Below are positions 10,960 to 20,278 of a DNA stretch of 64,000 nucleotides, one piece after another. The notes beneath the pieces are model-generated. The model was not told where the DNA came from. It saw nothing but the letters and a program-made list of their open reading frames with translations, and ran no database searches. Made by a program: the position numbers and the translations under genes. Positions within the stretch are counted from its first letter, which is position 1. Each line of letters opens with the position of its first letter. Origin of the DNA: Branchipolynoe longqiensis (Eukaryota > Annelida > Polychaeta > Phyllodocida > Polynoidae); assembly GCA_030323885.1 (NCBI GenBank), contig CM059197.1, forward strand, positions 34,985,884 through 35,049,883, read 5' to 3'.

Positions 10960-11441
10960 CAGTTTAACCCCATTAAACCAAGCTCGGTTAAACCAAATGA
11001 TCGGTTAATCCAAACTTTTTTTCGGCGGCCCAGCAAAATACTACCGGTTAATCCAAATTATTGGTTAATCCAAACAAAATTGTCAGACCCCAGGCCACTT
11101 CCGGTACGGTTAAACCAAACTTTCATGTGGTTATGAGGTCATCTGAGACCCCACCGACTTTTTTTATATGATAAATGGAAATATTTTGCTGGGCCGCTAA
11201 CAAAAGTTTGGATTAACCGATCGTTTGGTTTAACCGAGCTTGGTTTAACAGGGTTATACTGTATATACATCAAAAACAATAATCAAAGTGTCCACATACA
11301 TTGTATATTACATTCATAATGCACCCGCATTTTTGCCAAAGCCAAGTAAGAGTGGAAGCCAAAGCTCAGTTAAACCAATGATCGGTTAATCCAAACAAAT
11401 TTCTAGGGTCCCTTCAAGTTTGGTTTAACGGGGTTATACTG
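10960..11441. mobile_element. Pogo/Tigger-like non-autonomous element
   Basis: The ends are CAGTTTAACCCCATTAAACC and its imperfect complement ...GGTTTAACGGGGTTATACTG, flanked by TA on both sides (10958-59 and 11442-43). TA duplication and a CAGT terminus are hallmarks of Tc1/mariner-pogo elements. Internal GGTTAATCCAAAC repeats and a second internal end near 11256 suggest a composite of two related units. A second copy lies at 20685-21181. Confidence 0.8.
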
Positions 11442-11443
11442 TA

Positions 11444-11869
11444 TATGGTTATGTTCGATATTATCATGCTCTACATACAGTGCAGGATCTGAATCGGAGG
11501 ACGTGGGTTCGATCCACGGCCGAATCACACCAATGCCTTACAGAATTTCTGTTTTACTACAACTTAGTTCAGCATTTACTAGGATAACATATAGACTCGG
11601 CTAGCTCAATGTCAGCTAGTGTAATCTAACTTAAATGAGATACCACTCTATGTTGCCAACAACACTGGATCGCAGAGAGCAGCACAATAAAGCTCTCATT
11701 AGTTCACAAGTCGGGTACCCATTTCGATATGACCTCATATTGATACCAGGACATAAAACCCCATACGTACATTCACTCATTGTGGGTTCAACACCTCCTG
11801 AGTGATACAGTCCATCAGACACTTTCCTACATGGTACAATTGTGTATCAAATAGAAATGTCTGTGCCTA
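11444..11869. other. Intergenic with a SINE-head fragment
   Basis: GGGTTCGATCCACGGCCGAA near 11506 is a B-box-like remnant of a tRNA-derived SINE. Sequence at 11680-11760, read on the minus strand, resembles a degenerate SINE-1 3' end. There is no gene. Confidence 0.4.
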
Positions 11870-11914
11870 TGACTGGATGGGGTGGCCGAATTAGTAAAGG
11901 GGCTGTCACATTAC

Positions 11915-12441
11915 ATTTTTCGGAAAGATATTCTGGAGATCGAAAAGGATCAGAGACGTGCAACAAAATTAGTTGCAGTTATAAAGGACTTACCCTATGA
12001 ACAAAGGCTTAGGGAATTGAAACTTCATACCCTTTCCTACAGAAGGAAAAGAAGTGACACAATTGAAGTATATAAAATTATGAAAGGTTTTGATAAAATA
12101 GATATAAACCAATTTTTCACCTTGAATAAAAGAGAAGGCAGTCGGGGCCATACTCTCAAACTAGTCAAACCCAGAGCCATTTCAAAGTTAAGGCAACACA
12201 GTTTCTCAAACAGGATCATAAATATATGGAACAGTCTCCCACAAAATGTTATTGATGCCGAGTCAATAAATTCATTCAAGAACAGATTAGAAAAAGCATG
12301 GGCTGATGACCCAGGGAAATTTGACCCCTTATTCACCACATGCTACTAATTATTCCTTGTGTTGCATATTTACTAGCACTCAAGCAAAAATGAGAGACAA
12401 ATAAGTGTTCACACTTCCTGTCTACCATTCACTATTTCGCT
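11915..12441 (+). mobile_element. 5'-truncated LINE (CR1/L2-like) insertion
   Basis: The open frame up to the stop at 12349 encodes the C-terminal end of a non-LTR reverse transcriptase protein. Recognisable landmarks are RLRELKLHTLSYRRKR, an IIN-W-NSLP motif and a final NSFKNRLEKAW. A 3' UTR ends at 12441. ATTAC flanks both sides (11910-14 and 12442-46), a 5-bp target duplication inside the MITE's TIR. The same LINE 3' end occurs in reverse at 62340-62420. It lacks the RT core, so it is dead on arrival. Confidence 0.8.
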
Positions 12442-12564
12442 ATTACGACGCATCGCGCAAACGTATGCCGACATATGTGATTTTTGGCCGCCACATCGGG
12501 ATATGTCGTAATGCGTCGGGATACATACGACAACGTATGGGTGCTACGTCAGTCGTACATTATG

Positions 12565-12648
12565 TATAAGCCTCCCCTACGAATTGACGAGAGAGACAGC
12601 AGATTGGGTTGGTTCGTTTATTCGACTCCGGGCTGAGCGATAAATGCC
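12565..12648 (-). repeat. Split direct repeat B2
   Basis: This 84-bp copy begins TATAAGCCTCCCCTACGAAT (plus-strand reading) and matches 12842-12925 with two substitutions. It forms the 3' terminus of the element on its coding strand. Confidence 0.9.
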
Positions 12649-12663
12649 CTACCTAATACAAAA

Positions 12664-12845
12664 GCAAAAAACGGGAGGCAAGTGACGATTCAAACCAGAC
12701 CGGGCCGCGTCGAGCCCCGCAGCAGGCAGCAGGGGACAGCGGACGACGGCGATTGGACAATATTCAGTCGAGTAGAATCGACACTAATAAATAATAAATA
12801 ATTCTCCGAGCGTTTATATGCATATAATAGATTATATATAATATA
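12664..12845 (-). repeat. Split direct repeat A2
   Basis: This ~182-bp copy contains GGGAGGCAAGTGACGATTCA. It matches 18037-18219 except for one substitution and one A in a homopolymer. It is nested between B1 and B2 as expected of Ngaro/PAT elements. Confidence 0.9.
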
Positions 12846-12925
12846 AGCCTCCCCTACGAATTGACGAGAGAGACAGCAGATTGGGTTGGTTCATTTATTC
12901 GACGCCGGGCTGAGCGATAAATGCC
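12842..12925 (-). repeat. Split direct repeat B1
   Basis: This is the partner of 12565-12648. It lies immediately downstream of the tyrosine-recombinase frame on the coding strand. Confidence 0.9.
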
Positions 12926-12957
12926 AAAGGGAGCCGCACGACTCCCGCCCAAACCAA

Positions 12958-13563
12958 TCAAGCTGTCTCGGAGCACAAGGTGGCTGCCACCCTCATGTCG
13001 TCCATAATCCGGACAGATAAGGGGGTTTTCAGGTATGCGTAAACCGTGTCGGAAGCCCAGTCCCCCCGCACCTTAATTTCCTCTACAGTGGCCCCACATA
13101 AGGCTAAAAAGGTGCAGCCACCTCGGCGAAGTGAGTGTGATGATAAGTCATCGCAATCAAGACCTGCCCTTGCTGCAAAGGTCTTTAGAGTCTGCTGGTA
13201 AATAACATATGTCATTGGTGTAGAGCCGCCCGACCCATCAGGAAGCCTGAATGCTTCCTCTCCGGGTCCAGCGGGGAGCTGGGCGAAGTGCAGTTCAACC
13301 CAGTGGACTGTGCACATCCCTGGATCGGCACATCGAGCCACGGGGACTTCCAATAGTCTCTCAGCGAACTGAATGGTCTTACTTTTCCTAATCGTTATGA
13401 CCATGCCCCAGTCAAAAATTTTGAAATCCCCCCTCCGAAGCGTTGAGTCCGAGAGGGTGACCTGCGCCTTCCGCAGCAGGGCTCTAAAGGACACCAGTAT
13501 AGCCGCTCTCCAAGATGTATGGCCCGGGGAAGAGCGCAGCATAGCAAATATCTTCCTCATCAT
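12958..13563 (-). pseudogene. Tyrosine recombinase C-terminal catalytic domain (frameshifted ORF)
   Basis: The frame encodes the catalytic half of a phage-integrase-family recombinase. A first catalytic Arg lies in RALLRKAQVT, the HxxR pair is in SSHSLRRGG, a Trp replaces the last His in GDWAS, and the nucleophile Tyr lies in VYAYLKT. It would resolve circular cDNA into the genome. The N-terminal SAM-like region is present upstream (about 13840-13690) but in a different frame. A single indel near 13690 appears to separate the two parts, so this copy is probably broken unless it is a sequencing error. The N-terminal part overlaps the end of the RT-RNase H frame. Confidence 0.82.
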
Positions 13564-13802
13564 AGAAGGAAGAAGGGGCCTGGACCGACGTGGGGCATCA
13601 CCCTTGACCCGCTTAATACCCCTCAGAGTAGAAGATATAATGAAACTGTTGTAGTCAATTGGCTGAGCACCAGTCTGTTTTAGAAAATAGTTTAAACCCG
13701 CTCAGGTAATTAGTGATTGAGCTATACTTCATAGAGCGGGCGAGCCAAGTTGCGTACAGGGCGACTTGCTCATCAGAACATGGAAAAGGAGCACGAGTAG
13801 AA

Positions 13803-15875
13803 CTAAAAATCTCCACAAAGGCCAAGTATCTCTTGACTTGGACAGCCCTTGTTGTTATCGAGTTTGGCGCGTAGAACTGCTCCTGAAAGCCCTTTTGCTC
13901 CCTTCTCAGCTGAGACCTTTCTGTAAGAGAACAGAGTATGAAAAAGTTTAGCCCTACAGCAGAGCAAACCCTCCGGGTCAGCTTCTAAAATCCTGGTGTT
14001 GCTAGCACTGTCGTCGAGGCGGCTCAGGGAGTCACAGATCACATTATCCTTACTACGAATGTAAACAGACTTGAACTCAAAATTCCTGCTCACCGCCATC
14101 CAAAACAATCTCCTGAGATAATACATGATCCCGCCAGATCTTGATCTGCCTGTGCTCAGGGCAGCCTGAACGACAGCACTATCAGTAACCATCACAACAG
14201 TTGCATCAGCCCACTTGTGTGACCACCTCTCGCAGGCGGCATAGACCGCCGCCATCTCCCTAATATTTATATGGGAGGCAGCTACATGGCCCTCGGGACT
14301 AACGTGATGGTGACCCACGTAGCCAGCGAGCAATCTATCGTCGGCCTCAACAAAAGAGCCGACCAGCCAGTCGTTAGCGTGAAGAGCACCCAGACCCCAT
14401 CCCGAAGCATCACTGTAGGAGGCAATGAGGGGGGCAAACCGACCCAGAATTTTTGCCTTGCCATTAAACTGGGCGGAAAAAGTGATCCACCATTCGAGAT
14501 CTTCGCGTACCCCCTTAGTTAGCCTAACCCTATGGTGGCCCTCCTTGAGTGCTGCTGACATATCAAATATCCTCCTAGTAAAGGTTCGCCCGCCCCTGAT
14601 CACCTTTGCACAGTGGGCTAGGATTCCCCCGACCTGTTCGAGATCCCTCTTTGAAGCTTTCTTCCGATCCCTCATTGTTACAAGTGTCCGTCTCATTTTA
14701 TCCAACTTATCTATCGGAAGGGTGAGCTCCAAATTGTCCGAATCAATGATGATTCCAAGGAACCGAACTCTCCGTTCTGCCTTGCTCACCTTCCTATAGC
14801 TGACATAAAACCCCAACCTGCGGATAATGCCTAGCACTAACCTCTGGGCCCTCATGGCCTCAAACTCACTCTGACGTAAGACACAAAAATCATCGAGGTA
14901 ATTAATGACTCGAGTAACGCCCTCCCTTACCGCACATCTTACAATAAAGTCTGATATTTTAGAAAATATGTAAGGGCTAGAGGAAAGGCCCATGCTAAGT
15001 CTATTGTCCAGGTAATAGGCTCCGTCATCACCAAGCGCCCTAGCGATAGCAAGCCCCTGACGAGGTCTGTCGTAAGGATGAATGGAGACCGCTCTATAAG
15101 CATCCTTAATGTCTATGGTGGATAGAAAATCATATCTCTCCATGCAATCAGTAACGTTATCAATGCTTTTATAGCTGAAGGTAGTGGCTATGCCCTGTGT
15201 GTAGTGGTTGACAGAATTCCCTTTCGGCCTGCTACAGTCGACGACGGTTCTACCACCGCCATCGTCTTTCGGTACGACAAAGACCGAATGTGTGCACTGA
15301 GGCTTGTCACGGACCCTGGATATATTACCGTCGGCTAGCTCTGCGTGAAAATTCTCAAAAATTATCTCGCGTTCCCAGTTGTTCCTAGCCTTCCTCTCCC
15401 TGGTGTTATAGGAGGTAACACACTCATCATTGATTACCCTGAACCCGAAGACCACTCCTAGCAATATAAATATAGCGTCGGGATCGTTATCCCCCCTGAA
15501 GAATAGCTCTACAACAAATCTACAAGGCTTCAGCTGGGAGCGGTTTGAATCAATAAAGTGGGTACAGTCACAATTGCCCTCAAAGCATGATTGATATACT
15601 TCAAATTGGAATTTGTCACCGTCTATCTGCTCGGAAAGCGAGACCAATATATGATCTTCCACATCCCGAATGTGTAAACGACCCTCGGCATCCTTTATAT
15701 TAACAGTGCCCCATAATGTAAGTTCCTCAACCCCTCCCTCCTGTACATTGGAAGAAAAACTATTAGTAATGGTATCGATGGGCCCGATTTGGTCGCTGCG
15801 ACCATCGGCTCGAGTGTCAATCACCCCTCCGTCTGCAATGTCATTATTGACCACCATGTCCTCCTTAAGGTCCAC
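13803..15875 (-). CDS. Reverse transcriptase-RNase H of the Ngaro/PAT-like element
   Basis: This is a 690-residue open frame. The RT contains FVVPKDDGGGRTVVD (about 198-213), motif A IDIKDAY (254-260), motif B NRLSMGLSSSP (291-301), the catalytic YLDD (326-329) and the LGIIIDS motif (about 373-379). RNase H follows with acidic residues in YSDAS (D489), NIREM (E540), VTDS (D565) and NVICDSLSR (D614). All catalytic residues are present. It copies element RNA into cDNA. The nominal first codon is GTG directly after an in-frame UGA, so the real start is either the ATG at 15857 or readthrough from gag. The C-terminal end overlaps the recombinase coding region. Confidence 0.9.
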   Translation of the reverse strand: MDLKEDMVVNNDIADGGVIDTRADGRSDQIGPIDTITNSFSSNVQEGGVEELTLWGTVNIKDAEGRLHIRDVEDHILVSLSEQIDGDKFQFEVYQSCFEGNCDCTHFIDSNRSQLKPCRFVVELFFRGDNDPDAIFILLGVVFGFRVINDECVTSYNTRERKARNNWEREIIFENFHAELADGNISRVRDKPQCTHSVFVVPKDDGGGRTVVDCSRPKGNSVNHYTQGIATTFSYKSIDNVTDCMERYDFLSTIDIKDAYRAVSIHPYDRPRQGLAIARALGDDGAYYLDNRLSMGLSSSPYIFSKISDFIVRCAVREGVTRVINYLDDFCVLRQSEFEAMRAQRLVLGIIRRLGFYVSYRKVSKAERRVRFLGIIIDSDNLELTLPIDKLDKMRRTLVTMRDRKKASKRDLEQVGGILAHCAKVIRGGRTFTRRIFDMSAALKEGHHRVRLTKGVREDLEWWITFSAQFNGKAKILGRFAPLIASYSDASGWGLGALHANDWLVGSFVEADDRLLAGYVGHHHVSPEGHVAASHINIREMAAVYAACERWSHKWADATVVMVTDSAVVQAALSTGRSRSGGIMYYLRRLFWMAVSRNFEFKSVYIRSKDNVICDSLSRLDDSASNTRILEADPEGLLCCRAKLFHTLFSYRKVSAEKGAKGLSGAVLRAKLDNNKGCPSQEILGLCGDF

Positions 15876-16136
15876 TCATATCTCCCCGTCATGAATGGTG
15901 CCGCCGCTCTCCGCGGCGATGTCGGTCGATGTATATGTGTCCTCGCATGAGTTGCTGCTCCTACGTTCGGCAACATCTCCGTTGACAGTCTCCCTGTCAA
16001 CATCGACCCCCCTAATGACAGTCTCCCTGTCAACCGAGTCCCCGATCACAACACCTATCTTATGTCGGCTCGAGGGCTCGTGCTCCGCTGCCACAGAACT
16101 TGCCCCGGCAAGTCCTGCGAACTCTTCGCCACAAAG

Positions 16137-17162
16137 TCACTCTTTGCACTTATAGCGTTTGTGCCCTTTTCCGCCGCACTTCGAGCAGGTGTGCCTGAAC
16201 CTACACTCGTCTTCCTTGCGGTCGCATCCAGCGTCTGAGTTCCAGGCATAGCAGGAGCGCTTCCCAGGTCCCGCAGGTGATTTTTTCCTGGGTGCCGTTG
16301 AAGTTCCGTAGCCGCTCTTCCGTTGCCTACGGTTCTGGTCACTGTAGTGTGACATACTTTCGCTCTGGTATTTCGACGCGAACGCAGCGAACCCCAATGT
16401 CTCGGCCAACTTCCTGATCTCCAAATCGTACTCGACATGAGCTACATCCTTGTAGTGATCATCCCGCGCGCGATTGGTGACGAACTTCAGATGTTGCAAG
16501 AACGCCTTATAGTCTTGGACGGATAGGTCCGGTAAGGTAAGGCACCAGGAGGCGCTAGCGTTAATCAGTTCGTAACCGTTTAGCTTCCTCAAGTCCTTTC
16601 CCCCCAAAGTGTGTTTCTTGAGAGACCACTTACTCCGTCTTCGTCTGGACGCGCTGCTATCACTCCGCGATCGTGTCATCCGGCGTCGTCGTCCGGCGTC
16701 CCTTGAGCGTCTACGCGAACGGCCATATGAGGAATGGCCGTCGTCTTCGTTGTCCTTCGTCTTCACTTCCGATCTTGTATCATCCGGAGCTGTACGAATT
16801 ACCTTAGCCAATTCGCACCTCTCCGTGTTGTCTTCTCGCTGAGGATCATCCCGAGCCAGTGGTCGACCGGATCTCCTCCTGTCCCTCTCTATTTCCAGCC
16901 CCCGCAACCTGTCCTGTAAGTCTTGCAACCTCAGCTCTGCCTCCAGCTCAGCGATTGCTTTCTTCACAGCTTCCTCCTTGTCGTCGTACGAAAAGTCCGA
17001 GACCGATGTCGTATCTTGGACCGAATCGTCTTTCGTCTTCGCCGTGGCCATCTTGGTCGTACTGCGTGTACGGACTGTGACACGATCCCTCCGGTCTTCA
17101 CACGCCTCCTTGTCGTTTTTTCTGTGGTTGAAGCCGCAATCACTACAGTAGGGTAGCGGCAT
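16137..17162 (-). CDS. Gag-like nucleocapsid protein of the Ngaro/PAT-like element
   Basis: This 341-residue protein starts MPLPYCSDCGFNH. It has an N-terminal Cys/His cluster, an acidic-basic charged middle with an Arg/Ser-rich stretch (about 150-185), and two C-terminal zinc motifs. These are a CCCH finger (C-x8-C-x6-C-x3-H, CYAWNSDAGC...) and a CCHC knuckle (C-x2-C-x4-H-x4-C, CSKCGGKGHKRYKC). Such fingers bind nucleic acid in Gag proteins of DIRS-order elements. The stop is UGA followed by C. The same frame then stays open for 86 codons to a second UGA and enters the RT frame. Confidence 0.8.
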   Translation of the reverse strand: MPLPYCSDCGFNHRKNDKEACEDRRDRVTVRTRSTTKMATAKTKDDSVQDTTSVSDFSYDDKEEAVKKAIAELEAELRLQDLQDRLRGLEIERDRRRSGRPLARDDPQREDNTERCELAKVIRTAPDDTRSEVKTKDNEDDGHSSYGRSRRRSRDAGRRRRMTRSRSDSSASRRRRSKWSLKKHTLGGKDLRKLNGYELINASASWCLTLPDLSVQDYKAFLQHLKFVTNRARDDHYKDVAHVEYDLEIRKLAETLGFAAFASKYQSESMSHYSDQNRRQRKSGYGTSTAPRKKSPAGPGKRSCYAWNSDAGCDRKEDECRFRHTCSKCGGKGHKRYKCKE

Positions 17163-17169
17163 CCCACTA

Positions 17170-18020
17170 GATCGTCCGTTTAGGCAAGGTTTTCCATGGT
17201 CGTCCGTTGGCCCGATAGGTCGATCCGTCCATCGTCCGTTGGCCCGTAGTTACTTGCAAATCGATCAAGTCGTCCGTTGGCCCGTTGGTTCACAAATATT
17301 TGTTCAGCCGTCGTCCGCTGTCGCTGTTGAAATCGCCGTGAGTATGGATCGTTTAACGTCCGTTAATTGCAAAATCGAACGAGTCGTCCGTTGGCCCGAT
17401 CGGGCGATCTGGGAAAGGACACTAAGTATTTGAGCCAAACCAAATGTTTTCCAACGTCAAGCAGTCTGTCTGGCAGTCGACAACATGGAAATATTTTCCA
17501 ACCGTCGTCCGCTGTCCCTGTAGAATTAGCCTTGAGTATGGACAGTTTAATCGTCCGTTATTTGTAAAATCGAACGAGTCGTCCGTTGGCCCGATTGGGC
17601 GATTTGTGGTGAACGACCGTTAAGAACGGGCTAGTTCAAATCTGTACGAATAAATCGACAAGATTCAAATCGCTCGTCCATACGATATTATTATGCCTAT
17701 CCAAGTAACATGAACGACCGATATCGTCGTCAATTGGCCCTAGTATGCAGTTCTTAACGATCGATAAGTATATGAGCAAAGCGTTTTCAACGGCGATCAG
17801 TCTATTTGAAAATTCGACAACATGGAGATATTTTTCACCAGTCGTCCGCTGTCCCTGTAGAAATAAGGTTTATTATGTGCACGATACCGTTATTCTTTGA
17901 TCAGGAACGATCGTCCTTGTTATTCTTGGTAGAATTCAAGAATCAGCTGAAGTCGTCCGTTGGCCCGGTAAAACAACAGGTAACGCAGGTAAACAAAGGC
18001 AGCACAGGTAGCAGGTAGAC
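17170..18020 (-). repeat. Repeated leader region upstream of gag
   Basis: CGTCCGTTGGCCCG (plus-strand reading) occurs at least five times, near 17200, 17235, 17270, 17388, 17580 and 17952. Two larger units of roughly 190 bp begin GTCGTCCGCTGTC near 17305 and 17505. The block lies between repeat A1 and gag, where the element's 5' leader and promoter should be. Confidence 0.75.
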
Positions 18021-18036
18021 TGTGACTCCTTTCTCA

Positions 18037-18219
18037 GCAAAAAAACGGGAGGCAAGTGACGATTCAAACCAGACCGGGCCGCGTCGAGCCCCGCAGCAGG
18101 CAGCAGGGGACAGCGGACGACGGCGATTGGACAATATTCAGTCGAGTAGAATCGACACTAATAAATAATAAATAATTCTACGAGCGTTTATATGCATATA
18201 ATAGATTATATATAATATA
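18037..18219 (-). repeat. Split direct repeat A1
   Basis: This is the 5' terminal repeat of the Ngaro/PAT-like element on its coding strand and the partner of 12664-12845. Host MITE sequence starts at 18220. Confidence 0.9.
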
Positions 18220-18889
18220 CGTTAGGCTATGTTAGACTATGTTGTTCACTACTTTGCACTATGTTGACCTATATTAAAGCAGGGGAAACGTACAGTCCGC
18301 GTATTGACAACGTATGGATAACATACATCTAACGTACGTTTGGAGTTTCTCCACCGTGTCTTGACATATGTAACGTATGAGGCGTAGTTCTGGCAATCAA
18401 ATAATGTATATAACGTTCACCGGCATTCTGCAAAGGTACCGTGAGTGTAATTCGAGTGTTTTTCACCGGGAGGCACGTTAGCCATTCGTTGTCCATACGC
18501 TATGTATACGTCCAACTTTGCCCCCCATGCCGAAAAGTTTGACGCATCTCAATGTAAAAAAGTTATTTTATGCCTTGGCCACACGCTTGCGAGATGTGTC
18601 ATAATGTGACAGGGCCTTAAGAGCGTTCACTGGCTGGTTTCCCATGTGGGAGGTCGTGAATTCTAACCCTGGACCGAGTCAAACCAATTAGTTACAACAT
18701 TTATACTTGTCGCCACATAGCCTGACACTCAGCATTAATAGGATAGGACAAGGACTGGTTTGCTCAGTATCAGGATAAGGTAACTGGGTGAGATATCGCA
18801 TCATGGTGCCAGGGTGTGGTGTGGTCTCCCAGTGGGGCAGCACTATAAAGTCACTATGAATGTGCCCTGTCATAATTAGGTCAGTCCCA

Positions 18890-19076
18890 ATACTGATGTA
18901 GTAGTCAGCACTGACCTCTCAGGTAAGGAGCCACATAGACAGGTAAGCATGGCTAGGGTGATTGCATTAGGGAGCCTAGCTGGTGTGACGGTTAGCCCAT
19001 ACTGGCCAGGAATACAAGAGGTGTGGGTTCTAATCCTGCTCTAGGCGAAATATTTCCTATTTTCATCACCATGACA
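18890..19076 (+). mobile_element. SINE-2 copy inserted in SINE-1
   Basis: This belongs to a second repeat family with a conserved 5' block (CACTGACCTCTCAGGTAAGG), then GGTGTGACGGTTAGCC, a B-box-like GTGGGTTCTAATCCTGCTCT and a CATTTTCATCACC-like end. Further copies lie at 44110-44325 (minus) and 61086-61258 (plus). The tRNA-like part follows a conserved ~100-bp leader, which is unusual for a SINE. Confidence 0.65.
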
Positions 19077-19158
19077 TTGATATAACCTGAGATGTTGCTG
19101 GGATGTGAAGCCCCAACAAACAATGATAATATATTTGTGTCATGATGCTCACTACATG

Positions 19159-19544
19159 CAAAGACCCTATAATACTAAGACGGCTCACTCCCTATCTCTC
19201 CCATGGTAATGTAAATTTTGCAGTGCCACCTTGTGGTGGGTTTGATCAGCCTGGCTGCTGGTTGGGGTTTCCCATGTAAACACATACAATTATATTATAC
19301 ATGAGATAGGTAAGTATGAATACACATCAATATGAAATTGCTATGAACAAATACACATCATCATCAGCATCATCATCAGCATTGCCATCATCACACATCT
19401 TTAACATTCATATATACATTTATACATATAATATAGCACCTGTTTAACCAAGAGAACAGCCAGCGCACCAAGTGGTGGGTTTGATCATTTTGATTACAAA
19501 GTACAGGCTGAGTGAGCCATCTTAGTATTATTATAGGGTCTTTG
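19159..19544. mobile_element. TIR MITE with 7-bp target duplication, copy 1
   Basis: The ends CAAAGACCCTATAATACTAA and their imperfect complement bound 386 bp. CTACATG flanks both sides (19152-58 and 19545-51). The interior has a CATCATCAGCATCATCATCA run and no ORF. The copy at 31322-31704 has the same structure. Confidence 0.88.
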
Positions 19545-19924
19545 CTACATGATAACGCTCAGCTGAGATGGGTGCACCTGTATCTATGTAGCATACATCA
19601 GCATACAACTTATCGAGTTCTGTCTGACAAAGGGCACTCTGTCAGCACAGCACATCAATGTCTTATAAGTTATACCCCAGTCACACAAGGCTTGCTACCA
19701 CTTACCACCACTCGCGACCGCCAAAGATTTGAGTGGTCGCAGATGGTTATAAAATGGGTCTTTAGTGGTCTCAAATCGGTCTTCACTGATCGCCGATCAC
19801 TTTTCCGTCATTTTGGTCGGAAGAACGTTGCAGGTGTTGCACCAAAATTATTGTTGCGACTAAATTGGTAAAGCACACTCATGGTGGAGGCCTATATGTG
19901 ACTGAAGTGAAGACACCTTGCTTT

Positions 19925-20050
19925 TATCAGACATATCTCTTGCTTTCTCTCTCTTTTTCTCTCTCTTTCTTTCTCTTTCGTTCTTTCTCTCTTTCTCTCT
20001 CCGCTCTCTCTCTCTCTCTCTCTCTTGCCCTATCTCTTTTGCACTCTCTT
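19925..20050. repeat. CT-rich microsatellite
   Basis: This is a (CT/TTTCT)n tract. Open frames across it are low-complexity artefacts. Confidence 0.9.
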
Positions 20051-20278
20051 TTCTGTCGACATATGACAATATAGTAGTGGTGCATCGTGCTGAAAGAAAG
20101 AAGTGAGGAAAGGTAGATTTGGATTTATTTGAAATAGTGAGGGAACGGCGTTCCCCCTCCTAAACAAAGGGAAGTGAGGGAACGCCGTTCTTATGCTTTC
20201 CCACATCACTGCACCACTGTATATACCACACATGATTATTCTTTTGCTCACTCTCTGCTGATATACCAAATACAGTCA

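Larger units (their letters stand above)
12565..18219 (-). mobile_element. Ngaro/PAT-like tyrosine-recombinase retrotransposon, nearly intact
   Basis: On the minus strand the order is repeat A1 (18219-18037), gag, RT-RNase H, tyrosine recombinase, repeat B1 (12925-12842), repeat A2 (12845-12664), repeat B2 (12648-12565). This A1-ORFs-B1-A2-B2 layout is the split-direct-repeat structure known for PAT and Ngaro elements of the DIRS order. These elements integrate a circular intermediate with a tyrosine recombinase rather than a DDE integrase. I see no methyltransferase domain, which favours Ngaro over DIRS1/PAT. The A copies (about 182 bp) differ by one base and one indel, the B copies (84 bp) by two bases, so the insertion is young. 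It sits inside the TAA-flanked MITE. Confidence 0.88.
11898..18617. mobile_element. TAA-flanked MITE (PIF/Harbinger-like) carrying two younger insertions
   Basis: The left end AGGGGCTGTCACATTAC continues, after a LINE insertion, at 12442 with ATTACGACGCATCGCGCAAA. The right end, read inward on the minus strand, is AGGCCCTGTCACATTATGAC. Together they form an imperfect TIR of about 40 bp. TAA flanks both sides (11895-97 and 18618-20), which fits the 3-bp TWA duplication of PIF/Harbinger. The MITE's own sequence is 11898-11914, 12442-12564 and 18220-18617, rich in ACGTATG motifs. Confidence 0.75.
11870..19120 (+). mobile_element. SINE-1 copy split by nested insertions
   Basis: The tRNA-like head begins at about 11873 (GGATGGGGTGGCCGAATTAG) and is interrupted after TAA at 11897. 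It resumes at 18618 with TAAGAGCGTTCACTGGCTGG and continues through the SINE body to about 18880. After a further insertion of a SINE-2 copy, the SINE-1 3' end (GATGTTGCTGGGATGTGAAG) appears at about 19090-19120. Removing the insertions rejoins a normal SINE-1. Confidence 0.8.

Noticed and set aside
14271..17156. Plus-strand frames opposite the gag and RT genes
   Set aside because: They are antisense shadows. The minus-strand products carry all the recognisable motifs.
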